DNA from: Pseudovibrio sp. M1P-2-3
Lineage (GTDB): Bacteria; Pseudomonadota; Alphaproteobacteria; Rhizobiales; Stappiaceae
NCBI RefSeq assembly: GCF_031501865.1
Contig: NZ_JARRCW010000001.1
Coordinates: 2,935,001-2,999,000, forward strand
Length of the DNA stretch: 64,000 nt
Direction: 5' to 3'
Position numbers and translations under genes: made by a program. Of the stretch, positions 37,690-46,501 are shown in pieces. How positions within the stretch are numbered: the stretch's first letter is position 1; each line of letters begins with the position of its first letter. The notes below the pieces were generated by a model that saw only the letters and a list, made by a program, of their open reading frames with translations, was not told the origin of the DNA and did no database searches.

Positions 37690-38468
37690 GCACATCAGTC
37701 TTAGTCAACAATGTTTCTTGGGCGCCTAAAAAGAGCAAAAACGAGCCGGTTTTAAAGCCACTCAGCTTTGAACTGCCAGCGGGTGAAACCCTTGGGGTTG
37801 TGGGGGCAAACGGAGCAGGAAAGTCCACATTACTGCGATTACTATACCGCTTTAACAGGCCAGCAAGTGGTCATATCAATATTGGTGATGATGACATCTG
37901 GTCGCTTCCAGCCAAAGTAGTGGCGCGGCGTGTAGCTGCAGTGTTGCAGGAACAGCCCACGGATTTCGCACTCACTGTACGCGAGATCGTCGAGCTGGGA
38001 CGAACGCCTTACAGCTATGGATTAACTAGTTTATGCAAACAGGGCCAACAGGTGGTAAGCCAAACGATCCATACTTTGAATCTAGAAGGGCTCATAGACC
38101 GTTCATTTACAACCCTTTCCGGCGGTGAACGGCAACGGGTTATGGTGGCACGGGCACTGGCGCAAGAACCTGATCTGCTCATTATGGATGAGCCAACCAA
38201 CCATCTGGATATTCGCCATCAGCTGGAAATCCTGCAGCTCATCGAGGAGCTGGATCTGACAATCATCACCAGTTTGCACGATTTAAATATGGCAGCGCGG
38301 GTCTGTGACCAGATCCTACTTCTTGATCGAGGGCAAATGCTTGGGTTTGGAACACCGGACCAAATCCTCTCCCCGGCCTTAGTCTCAAAAGCCTTTCAGG
38401 TGAGCACAACACGCGACCACTTGATGACCACACAACAATCTCTCCTTACGTTCGATCTATACTCATAG
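37686..38468 (+). CDS. ABC importer ATPase, BtuD/FecE type
   Basis: 260 residues. Walker A GANGAGKST (residues 40-48), Q-loop at LQEQ (about 87-90), signature LSGGERQR (144-151) and Walker B LLIMDEP with D168 and E169 are all intact, followed by the TSLHDLN switch histidine. It belongs to the class that drives uptake of iron-siderophores, haem or B12. The cobalamin riboswitch upstream makes B12 or another corrinoid the likely substrate. Its start overlaps the leader ORF stop, and the binding-protein gene follows after 11 bases. Confidence 0.88.
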   Translation: MSTSVLVNNVSWAPKKSKNEPVLKPLSFELPAGETLGVVGANGAGKSTLLRLLYRFNRPASGHINIGDDDIWSLPAKVVARRVAAVLQEQPTDFALTVREIVELGRTPYSYGLTSLCKQGQQVVSQTIHTLNLEGLIDRSFTTLSGGERQRVMVARALAQEPDLLIMDEPTNHLDIRHQLEILQLIEELDLTIITSLHDLNMAARVCDQILLLDRGQMLGFGTPDQILSPALVSKAFQVSTTRDHLMTTQQSLLTFDLYS

Positions 38469-38479
38469 GAATTATTTTC

Positions 38480-39418
38480 ATGAAAAAACTTGGTTTGACG
38501 CTGGCTGCAGCGCTGCTGTCCTCTACACCTGTATTAGCAGAGGTTACCATTAAAAGCTGTAACCGCACCGTGACATTTGATGATGTACCAAAGCGGGCTG
38601 TTTCCAACGATTCCAACCTTACAGAGATGATGCTGGCACTGCAGCTACAGGACAAGATGGCGGGATATACCGGTATTTCTGAGTGGAGAACGCTGGATGA
38701 TGGGCTAACAGATAAAGTGGCAGTCCTATCGGAACTGTCCCCACAATACCCAAACAAGGAAGTGTTGATAGGGGCTGATGCGGACTTTTATTTCGCGGGC
38801 TGGAACTACGGTATGAAGGTTGGCGGCGAGGTGACACCGGAAACACTGGCCCCATTCGGTATCAAGGTCTACGAGCTGACAGAAAGCTGCATCCATATTG
38901 GCGAGAAGCAGAAGGTATCAATGGAGGACTTGTACAATGACCTTTTGAACCTTGGCCGTATCTTTGCAGTTGAAGAGCGTGCGCTTGAACTGGTGCAATC
39001 CTATCGTGATGATCTTTCTCAGTTCAAACAGGGACTAAATGCCGGCACCACGCCACTTCGCGTATTTGTTTATGACAGCGGTGAAGATACCCCCTTTACT
39101 GCTGGCCGTTATGCCATGCCCACAGCACTGATTGAGGCCGCCGGTGGCAGCAACGTGATGGATACACTAGAAAGGAGCTGGGCACGGGTAAACTGGGAGG
39201 CCGTGATCGAAGCTAACCCCGAGGTTATTGTGATAGTGAACTATGGCGAAGTAACAGCAGAGCAAAAGCGTGAGTTCATGCTCAATAACCCGGCCTTTGC
39301 CGATCTGGATGCAGTAAAGAACGACCGGTTCGTAACGCTACAATATGCAGAGGCCACACCAGGACCACGGAACATAAAAGCCATCAAAAAACTGGCAACT
39401 GCATTCTGGGGTAACTGA
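38480..39418 (+). CDS. ABC importer periplasmic binding protein (BtuF/FepB type)
   Basis: 312 residues with a Sec signal peptide (MKKLGLTLAAALLSSTPVLA, cleavage near residue 20). The fold is the two-lobe class III binding protein: RTVTFDDVPKRAVSNDSNLTEMMLAL, then INYGE-like VIVIVNYGE and a C-terminal EATPGPRNIKAI region, as in iron-siderophore and cobalamin binding proteins. The substrate is inferred from the riboswitch. It lies between ATPase and permease genes with 2 bases before the permease start. Confidence 0.88.
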   Translation: MKKLGLTLAAALLSSTPVLAEVTIKSCNRTVTFDDVPKRAVSNDSNLTEMMLALQLQDKMAGYTGISEWRTLDDGLTDKVAVLSELSPQYPNKEVLIGADADFYFAGWNYGMKVGGEVTPETLAPFGIKVYELTESCIHIGEKQKVSMEDLYNDLLNLGRIFAVEERALELVQSYRDDLSQFKQGLNAGTTPLRVFVYDSGEDTPFTAGRYAMPTALIEAAGGSNVMDTLERSWARVNWEAVIEANPEVIVIVNYGEVTAEQKREFMLNNPAFADLDAVKNDRFVTLQYAEATPGPRNIKAIKKLATAFWGN

Positions 39419-39420
39419 GT

Positions 39421-40476
39421 ATGAGCGAAGGAACCAGTATCCCCGCAGCCCCCAAAGGGGGCACTTCTTTTGTTATGCTGCAGATCTTTTGCGCAGGGTT
39501 GGTTGCTCTGGTTCTTCCTGTTTGTCTCGCCGTTTCAGTTGGGGCGGTTTCCATTCCCATGGAGACCGTTCTGGGTGTGCTTGTTAATAAGGTTATACCG
39601 GGTGCTATTGAGCCCAGTTGGTCGAAGGGACGAGAGACCATCCTGTGGGAGATTCGCCTGCCCCGCGTTCTGCTGGCGATTATGGTCGGGGCCGGACTTT
39701 CAATCGTGGGCGCTTGCCTTCAATCCGTAACCCGCAATCCACTTGCCGACCCTCATCTGATCGGAATTTCAGCAGGTGGCGCGTTTGGGGCCGTATTGGC
39801 TTTGCTGCATACTGGTTTATTTTTTGGAGTGTTAACGGTACCTCTGCTGGCTTTTTTAGGGGCTCTTGGAGCAACTCTTCTTGTTATCGGGACCGCAAAG
39901 TTCACAAATGCCACGAGTGCTGACCGGCTGGTTCTGACTGGAGTTGCTGTTAGCTTTATTTTGATGGCAGGAGCTAACATTCTCATTTTTCTGGCAGATC
40001 CGCGCGCTACTCACACTGTGGTCTACTGGATGCTGGGCGGCTTAGGGCTGGCCCAGTGGGGGTACCTTATCTACCCCTTGGTCACCATGATAGTTTGTGG
40101 AGGTTGGCTGTGGCTACGAGCTGGTCACTTTAACGCCATGACCATGGGCGATGAAACCGCAACCACCCTTGGCATCTGCGTTGCAAAATTTCGGCTAGAG
40201 ACCTTCATTATTGGGGCGTTGATTACAGGTATCATGGTAGCATTTTCGGGCATGATAGGTTTTGTTGGCCTGATGATACCTCATATTGTAAGAGCGTTTA
40301 TCGGGGGCAATTATCATCGCCTCATCCCGGTCTCGGCCTTGTTTGGCGCACTTTTTTTGCTTGTCGCCGACATGGCTGCACGAACGCTGATGAAACCGGA
40401 GGACATCCCGGTTGGAGTCATCACCGGACTTGTAGGAGGAATCTTCTTCATTTGGCTTCTTAGGAAAAACAACTAG
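39421..40476 (+). CDS. ABC importer permease (BtuC/FecCD type)
   Basis: 351 residues, about nine to ten membrane segments. FecCD family landmarks are RLPRVLLAIMVGAGLSIVGA, then LQSVTRNPLADPHLIGISAGGAFGA (quoted in two pieces: LQSVTRNPLADPH, GISAGGAFGA) and GFVGLMIPHIVRAFIGGNYHR near residue 280, the loop that contacts the ATPase. PVGVITGLVGGIFFIWLL ends the protein. It completes a one-permease importer, consistent with B12 uptake. An IS5-type fragment begins within a few bases of the stop. Confidence 0.9.
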   Translation: MSEGTSIPAAPKGGTSFVMLQIFCAGLVALVLPVCLAVSVGAVSIPMETVLGVLVNKVIPGAIEPSWSKGRETILWEIRLPRVLLAIMVGAGLSIVGACLQSVTRNPLADPHLIGISAGGAFGAVLALLHTGLFFGVLTVPLLAFLGALGATLLVIGTAKFTNATSADRLVLTGVAVSFILMAGANILIFLADPRATHTVVYWMLGGLGLAQWGYLIYPLVTMIVCGGWLWLRAGHFNAMTMGDETATTLGICVAKFRLETFIIGALITGIMVAFSGMIGFVGLMIPHIVRAFIGGNYHRLIPVSALFGALFLLVADMAARTLMKPEDIPVGVITGLVGGIFFIWLLRKNN

Positions 40477-40477
40477 G

Positions 40478-40596
40478 CTCAGGACTCGTAACCAGAATAT
40501 TACGGTTGCAGCAATATAGATTGCCGATTTGAATATGTTTGGGCATCGGTCGTATCCCATAGCAATACGCCTCCAGTCCTTGAGCTTTACAAACAT
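40478..40596 (-). mobile_element. IS5-family (IS427-like) transposase fragment
   Basis: On the minus strand about 40 codons read MFVKLKDWRRIAMGYDR, CPNIFKSAIYIAATVIFWL, the conserved C-terminal end of IS427-group IS5 transposases ('KLK.WRRIATRYDR...'). The rest of the element is absent. The remnant lies immediately after the permease stop and abuts the IS3 element. Confidence 0.75.
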
Positions 40597-40658
40597 GATG
40601 TTAAGCCTCCCCCAATGAAGTGGTCCACGTTTATGATTAGGAAAACGGAGGACTCGAT

Positions 40659-40937
40659 ATGGGAATCAAGAGACCAAAGCCAGAAGAGATTGTCGTTAAG
40701 TTGCGGCAGGTTGAAGTCCTGATGGGACAAGGGATGTCGCGCGTAGATGCAATCCGCCAGATGGGTGTTACTGAACAAACCTATTACCGTTGGAAGAAGA
40801 AGTACGGTGGCATGGGTACAGAACAACTCAAGGAACTGAAGCGGTTGCAGAAAGAAAATGAGCGGTTACGCCGTGCTGTCTCCGATCTGACACTGGATAA
40901 GCTGATCTTGAAGGAGGCTGCAAAGGGAAACTTCTAA
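40659..40937 (+). CDS. IS3-family transposase OrfA
   Basis: 92 residues. An HTH region (GMSRVDAIRQMGVTEQTYYRWKK) is followed by a leucine-zipper-like coiled coil (LKELKRLQKENERLRRAVSDL), typical of IS3 OrfA, which binds the element ends and dimerises. It looks intact, but its partner orfB is truncated. Confidence 0.88.
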   Translation: MGIKRPKPEEIVVKLRQVEVLMGQGMSRVDAIRQMGVTEQTYYRWKKKYGGMGTEQLKELKRLQKENERLRRAVSDLTLDKLILKEAAKGNF

Positions 40938-41458
40938 GCCCCGCTCGTCGCCGGGCCTGCATCAATCATGTTTGTACTCAGATAAAGGTATCCGAACGGC
41001 GTGTGTGCCGCGTTCTTGGCCAGCATCGCTCCACACAGCGGCGTTTGCCGCAGGGGCGGGCTGATGAAAGCCAGCTGGTCGCGGATATGATTGAACTGGC
41101 CCGTCAATATGGTCGCTACGGTTGTCGCCGGATTGCTGCTTTGCTTCGAGAAGCGGGTTGGCAAGTGAACGACAAACGTGTCGAGCACCTTTGGAGACGA
41201 GAGGGGTTGAAGGTTCGCATGAAGCAACCGAAACAGGGACGGCTCTGGCTCAATGACGGATCCTGCGTCCGGCTGCGGCCACAGGATCGCAATCACGTGT
41301 GGTCCTATGACTTTGTCCACCATCGAACCGAAGATGGCAGGGCATTCAGAACGCTGAATATTCTGGATGAATACACGCGTGAATGCCTTGCTATTCGGGT
41401 GAAGCGAAAGCTGAACTCGAGCGCGGTCATCGATGTGCTTTCACGGCTGAGCTATTGA
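40934..41458 (+). pseudogene. IS3-family transposase OrfB, truncated
   Basis: The frame, overlapping the orfA end, is open from SPARRRACINHVCTQIKVS through RQYGRYGCRRIAALLREAGW and VWSYDFVHHRTEDGR (first catalytic Asp) to a stop after VIDVLSRLSY. The normal continuation with the second Asp (SDNG) and the Glu motif (about 110 residues) is absent. The protein is therefore inactive. Confidence 0.82.
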
Positions 41459-41820
41459 TCTGCGCGGCTCTTGGGCATGACGGCAAACGATCTTGTAAAG
41501 ATGAAGAAGCAAGGTACAACCCATGCCATGGCCCTCGCCTGCGCAGCGCTACTGGCTGGACTTAATACCTACGACCATGTGTCCAAGATTGGAGACTAAA
41601 ATGACCGAGTTTTCTAAAGAAGATTGTACCAAAATTTGTACCGAAGTGGATGCGTATTGACATCTAGGGTATGTTTGTCAATGACCTTGGCCAGAAGCCT
41701 CCAGAGGAGGCAAGCGCTTTGTGCCTGAAATAAAAACTGATGGCCCTCTGCCCTCTCGTTCAAGTTAACGTGTCAACACCTTCGGTAGGAAAACACTGAG
41801 ACTGAGAGGCCTTGTGTTTC
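41459..41820. other. Gene-poor stretch after the IS3 remnant
   Basis: 362 bases. The only candidate is a 40-codon frame at 41477-41599 on the plus strand (MTANDLVKMKKQGT..., ending HVSKIGD) of unknown nature and without a clear ribosome-binding site. It could be the tail of a gene cut off by the IS3 element. The rest shows nothing recognisable. Confidence 0.35.
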
Positions 41821-42474
41821 TTAGACCAATTCAAATCTCTTTTCTGTTACAGCATCTGTAAATAGCTGCTCAAACTCTGGTACAACCGAGTTTTTAACAG
41901 CGTCCAATTTAAGTACAGTATCACTCCAAGCTTTGATTTTTGGAAATGTCGAGAAAATTTTCCTAGAGCCAATTTTTTCCAGAATGCTAAAGCGCATAAA
42001 TGCCGGTGCGTAGGCGATATCAACCAAGGACAGAGCGTCCCCGTTATAAAAGAGAGTATCGTCCAACCGGTCCTCGATTTGTTGCAATTTGGTGTTTACT
42101 TCCCCCAGTCTCTTCTCAAAGTCTGCATGGCTTGCGGAATTCCAGAGCATATATTGAGAAACCAAAAGACTTGACCCAAATTCAATTTCCGCCCTATTTT
42201 CAGCTCTTCGCAACGTTGATTTGGGGTGTAGAGACGGCAGGTACTCCTCATCCAGATACTCCAGTATTACAGATGACTCAAAAAGAGTAGTTTCTCCAAT
42301 ACGTAGGAGCGGTACCTTTCCAAAAGGAGACAGAGACAAAAACCAGTCAGGCTTATTTGATAGATCAACATAGCGAATATTAAATTCGACTTGCTTCTCC
42401 AAAAGAGTAATCACTGACCGCTGAACAAACGGGCAAAGTTTGGCGCTGATCAGTTCAATGTTCTTATTTTCCAT
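41821..42474 (-). CDS. Glutathione S-transferase family protein, Cys-type
   Basis: 217 residues. The N-terminal thioredoxin-like domain has LCPFVQRSVITL with a probable catalytic Cys14 (CPF motif of omega/beta-like GSTs), then FGKVPLLRIGETTLFESSVILEYLDE, the glutathione-binding V-P and E-S residues. An all-helical C-terminal domain follows. The cysteine suggests glutathione-dependent reductase or dehydroascorbate reductase activity rather than classical conjugation. It lies next to decayed SDR, metallo-hydrolase and TetR genes, a grouping common in stress-response clusters. Confidence 0.87.
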   Translation of the reverse strand: MENKNIELISAKLCPFVQRSVITLLEKQVEFNIRYVDLSNKPDWFLSLSPFGKVPLLRIGETTLFESSVILEYLDEEYLPSLHPKSTLRRAENRAEIEFGSSLLVSQYMLWNSASHADFEKRLGEVNTKLQQIEDRLDDTLFYNGDALSLVDIAYAPAFMRFSILEKIGSRKIFSTFPKIKAWSDTVLKLDAVKNSVVPEFEQLFTDAVTEKRFELV

Positions 42475-42595
42475 CGGGGAGGTTTCCTTTAGACGATAGC
42501 TGAGCGAAAATATGTTTCGCGCATATTATTATTCTACTCGTTTGTTGAGAAAAGCCCGCCGGCAATTTGTCTATGCCGTACGGGCCCAATCTAGC

Positions 42596-43348
42596 TTATC
42601 CTACTGACATGCCTCCATCGACTGCATATTCCTGTCCCTGAACATATGAAGCCTCATCGCTGGCAAGAAAGAGCGCCACATTTGCAGTTTCTTCGGGTCG
42701 CCCCAGCCGTCCTAGTGGAACACTTGCCGCGGTCTCTTTAATCATGTGTTGTATTTGTTCTTCACTCATTCCGGTCTTGTTGAGCAATGGCGTTTGTACT
42801 GGGCCCGGGCTCACTGCATTTACACGAATGCCACGAGGGGATAGTTCGGCAGAGGCTGTTCGAACCAACTGTGCAACGGCTGCCTTGCTAGCAGCGTACG
42901 CGCTCCCCATAGGCCTACCCATTTGATTTACGACTGAAGAAGTAACAATGACAGAAGCATTGTCATTTAGGGCGGGAATGCCATACTTGATTGCAAGCAA
43001 CGGACCTTTAACATTGACCTCAAACATGTGATCAAAGTTTTCTACGCTGTGATGTTCCCAAGGTGCGAATTGAGCCACACCTGCGTTTAAAAACAGCACA
43101 TCAATTTTTCCGTATTTGGAAGTGACCTGCTCAAAAAGAGATTGAACATCTTCTTGTTTTGACGCGTCGGATTGGATGATAGCTGCATTTTCATCCCATT
43201 TCGGATCTAGCAGCTTCTAGAGTGTCAGGATTGCGACCGGTCAATATGACTTTTGCCCCTTCTTCGCAAAACGTTTTGCGGTGGCCAGTCCGATACCAGT
43301 GGTGCCGCCAGTGATTAGTGCGAGTTTTCCTTCGAGTTTCCGTGTCAT
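42596..43348 (-). pseudogene. SDR-family oxidoreductase with two compensating frameshifts
   Basis: Read from ATG 43348 the protein begins MTRKLEGKLALITGGTTGIG (NAD(P)-binding TGxxxGIG), but near 43255 a G-run is one base short and the frame meets a stop. The adjacent frame continues GAKVILTGRNPDTLEAARS until about 43200, where a second shift of opposite sign restores the original frame: then DVLFLNAG, YAASKAAV (catalytic Tyr and Lys) and a normal C-terminus. The ~55-base shifted window is flanked by stops in both frames. Either a recent pseudogene or sequencing error. Confidence 0.8.
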
Positions 43349-43528
43349 GTTACTTTCCTGCTGTGTTGATTTTTTGCAGATCTGACCAACAGATGAGGCT
43401 AGATCTAATATTTTATCTTGATGTACAGTTGGTTTTATTTTTAGGCATGCGGAGAGTTTCTTAGTTTCCGCCAGGACCATATGGCTAGCGGCTTGTACCC
43501 TACGCTCGGGTCGAGACAGCTTAGCTAC

Positions 43529-44521
43529 CTAATCAACGCGTTGATGACCTGTTATTTCCCAGCAATGCGAATAAGTGTAGATGTCGACTCCTCCGAGACG
43601 GTCACTCCACTTTTTTTCTACTTCTGCGGCACATTGAGCTGTTACTTTATCGAGCATGATTTTGACATATACCCATGGATTGCCCTTACCTCCACGTGCC
43701 TCTGCTTCAATTAGTGCTGCACCGAAGTCCATGGCTGCATTGGCTTTTTCAGCGGCAACCAAGGTATCATTGAAGTAGGCTTTCTGGGTTTCTACATCTT
43801 GGCGTGTGCCGTATCGACTTTGATGCCCGCCAATGAAGTAATCAAAATCGTAGCTAAGGGCGACGTCATGTGCCTCAAGAAAACCGGCTACAGATTCTGC
43901 GATCGCAAGATCTTCAAATGGAGTCCAGCCTGGGAAAATAATGTCAACCAACATCAATACTTTCTGCTCAAGAGCGTAGATATAGATATTGCCTGGAGTG
44001 TGGTTTAGCCCGTTATATGTTAGTTTCAGGGTCTGTGTGCCGACCGTCAACGTTAATTCATCAGAAAAAGTACGTGTTGGAATTGGGCGGTTTGGGTCAT
44101 TTTTCTTCACAAGATGAGCGGCAGTTTCCTCATGGGCAATAATCTCTACTCCATCTGGATAGAGTGATGCCGATCCTATGTGATCGTTGTGAGAGTGACT
44201 GTAGATGACGTGAGTAATAGGCTCATCCGTAACGGTAGCAATCGCTTCAAGAATTTTTGAGCCAATGAAAGGCGGCGCGTCTACAACTATGAGGCCCTCT
44301 CCGGTGGTGAGGAACATCATCTGATAGGCACCATTATTTATGAGATAGAGGCCACGCCCAAGTTTCTCTACAACATACCCGATCTCCGGGTCGATTTCTG
44401 GTCCGATCGCAGCCTCAGACAAACTTTTAAATAGCATCGATTGAGGGAGATGAGCCGCAGCGAGGCCTCCTCATCCAAATAGAGCAATCAAGGCTGTAAG
44501 CAGGATCCGTTTCAATCGCAT
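43529..44521 (-). pseudogene. Metallo-beta-lactamase-fold hydrolase, early in-frame stop in its signal peptide
   Basis: The catalytic domain (302 residues from the internal ATG 44437) carries HSHNDH (residues 81-86), the metal-binding HxHxDH of the MBL fold, and GGHQSR for a later histidine. Upstream, in the same frame, a start at 44521 gives a signal peptide (MRLKRILLTALIALFG) that is broken by a TGA at 44471-44473 and resumes GGLAAAHLPQS. The original gene thus exported the enzyme. Today only a cytoplasmic form from ATG 44437 could be made. It is divergent from the TetR gene. Confidence 0.72.
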
Positions 44522-44636
44522 CACTACATTTCTCCGATTTGTGCAAATTGATCGACAATGCCAACAGGTCTCAAGCAAGTTTGATAGGTGCTTGATCCGC
44601 CGTCGGATACGTGCGATCCATGCGTCTAGAAAATAT

Positions 44637-44652
44637 CTATCCGGGCGGATAG
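44637..44652. promoter_or_regulatory. Candidate TetR operator
   Basis: A perfect inverted repeat CTATCC-GGGC-GGATAG lies in the intergenic region between the metallo-hydrolase and the TetR gene. The position, about 41 bases before the TetR start and between divergent genes, is where a TetR repressor would bind. Assignment rests on symmetry and position. Confidence 0.55.
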
Positions 44653-44692
44653 CTATCCATATGACTAGATATTGCAAGGAGTTTTTTAAATT

Positions 44693-45283
44693 ATGGCAAG
44701 AATGCGCAAAATTACGCATCAAGATGCATAGGAAGCTGCACAGGTACTTTTCTGGCAGGACGGCTATTCCGGGGTGAGTACTCGTCAGATAGAAGAGAGA
44801 ACAGGCCTGACCCGATTTACTTTGCAGGCAACTTATGGGGGCAAGAAAGCTCTGTTTTTGGACGTGCTTGATAACTATTTAGAAAAATCAATCGCCTATT
44901 TTATGCCGCGCCCAACTTCAGATATTCTGACAAGCTTAGCCGATTGGTTTGAAAGCCTGACTACGCCAGAAAATCTACCGGCAACAACAGATCATGGGTG
45001 CCTTCTTCTCAATACAATTTATGAGTTCAGTCGCGGAGAAAGCGATACAGATCAGCGCATTGACCTATTCTTTTCTGAATTGCGTCGTAGTTTCGGTGAT
45101 GCGCTAAGTACCGGAGTGAAGCTAGGAGAAATTAATCCTGAATTGGACATCGCAACCAAAACCGAACTTCTCCTCTCGTCTTTCTTAGGGATCAATATGA
45201 TGATCCGAGGAACAAGCGATCCCAATATAAGCCAGAGTATGAGCACTTCAATTGCCCAGATGATCAGGGAATGGGGACCTTAA
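44693..45283 (+). pseudogene. TetR-family regulator with an early in-frame stop
   Basis: From ATG 44693 the frame reads MARMRKITHQDA and hits a TAG at 44729-44731, then continues without shift as EAAQVLFWQDGYSGVSTRQ, IEERTGLTRFTLQATYGGKKALF (the TetR helix-turn-helix) and a full C-terminal ligand domain. A late start at GTG 44774 would give 170 residues but removes the first HTH helix and a half, so DNA binding would probably be poor. It most likely controlled the metallo-hydrolase/SDR/GST group. Confidence 0.72.
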
Positions 45284-45504
45284 TTGAGGCATTACCAGAT
45301 TGCCTTCTATAAATTGAACAGGAGCTACTTGGGCAAGCTTTATGCTCCCATTCCGACTGTGTAGTCAGCCAAAAGGGAGAAGGCATCATTGCGTGACGGT
45401 TGGAGACTGCGGATAGTTTATAACGGCGAGGGCGGAAGATCGTATTGATCTGGTCATGTACCAATAATGCCAATCCGCTTAATTCATGACCCATGTGCCC
45501 ATTT

Positions 45505-46427
45505 TCACCTACCGATTGAGGTTATTCTCTCTGGTTGCTTGATGAGTTTATTCCATGCCTCACAGCATTGCCTTACAATCTCTTCATAGGAACTGAATAT
45601 CAGATTTGAGAGCCAGTTCTCGCGTATAAATTGCCAGAGGTTCTCAACTGGATTTAGCTCCGGCGCCAGCGGCGGCAAAGGGAGTAAAGTTATATTCTGC
45701 AGAACCTTTAGCTTGGTTGTTGTATGCCAACCTGCCTTAACCAGTAGAAGCACAGCGTGTGATTGAGGCTTCACAAGTTTGGAAATCTCAATCAAATGGG
45801 TTTGCATGGCTCCGGTGTTACAACATGGCATGACAAGACCTACTCCGCCGCCCCGCTCTGGGCAGATGGCACCAAAAATATAGGTGAATTGTGTCCTTTT
45901 ATCTGCAGGAACTTGGGGGCGGGAGCCCCGTTGTGCCCACCGGCGTGTGAGCTTGGTTTTCTGTCCTACTCTCGCTTCATCCTGCCACCAAATCTCAAGC
46001 GAAGTGTCAAGGCCTATCGCCTTTTGGATCCGGGTGACTTCCTCGGGAAAACTTTTTTAAAATCTTCAAGCTCTGCCGGGTCCTGAGCTGCATGACGCGG
46101 CCGTGCAGTCAGTTTAACAAAACCCAACTTCATCAACTCGCGGCTGATGGTATCCTCACTCAGAGTTGAGGGACGACCTGAGCTTTTGCGACCTTTTAAA
46201 CCATCGGGACTTTGCGCATTAAATCGCAGAACCCAGTCTCGTACGATTTGTAACGTAACTCCACTAATGCGGGCTGCTTTGGAGCGAGAGTCTCCATCAT
46301 AAATCAAAGCAAGAGCTAGTAACCGTCGAGCTTGCCGAACCTCCTTGCTAACCTTAGCCAAACCACGCAGGCTATCTGCATCAAAATCATCTCGCAGGGC
46401 AATCGCAGTACTCAAAACACCCTCCAA
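45505..46427 (-). pseudogene. IS630-family transposase, degenerate
   Basis: The HTH half (from ATG 46427: VRQARRLLALALIYDGDSR, WVLRFNAQSPDGLKGRKSSGRP) has an internal deletion relative to other IS630 copies in this window. An A-rich run near 46045 allows the usual -1 frameshift into the catalytic half, which ends LAPELNPVENLWQFIRENWL. In that half the conserved D of VLMDQAGWHTT is replaced (LLLVKAGWHTT). The element is therefore inactive. Element ends were not resolved. Confidence 0.75.
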
Positions 46428-46501
46428 GTCTAGAGGGGCTATAGATTCAGAAAAGAAGAAATTGGGAACCCTACATAAGGCGAACTTTTTCGGGATTGGT
46501 A

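Larger units (their letters stand above)
40598..41458 (+). mobile_element. Truncated IS3-family element
   Basis: The element carries orfA and the first two-thirds of orfB in the usual -1-type arrangement. The left end probably lies near 40600 (TGTTAAGCCTCCCCCAATG), but the right half, including the second catalytic Asp and the Glu, is missing, so it cannot move by itself. The right boundary at about 41455 abuts unrelated sequence. Confidence 0.8.

Noticed and set aside
44471-44473. TGA in the metallo-hydrolase as a selenocysteine or readthrough codon
   Set aside because: It falls inside a signal peptide, no SECIS-like hairpin was seen after it, and the neighbouring TetR gene has an equally simple nonsense codon.
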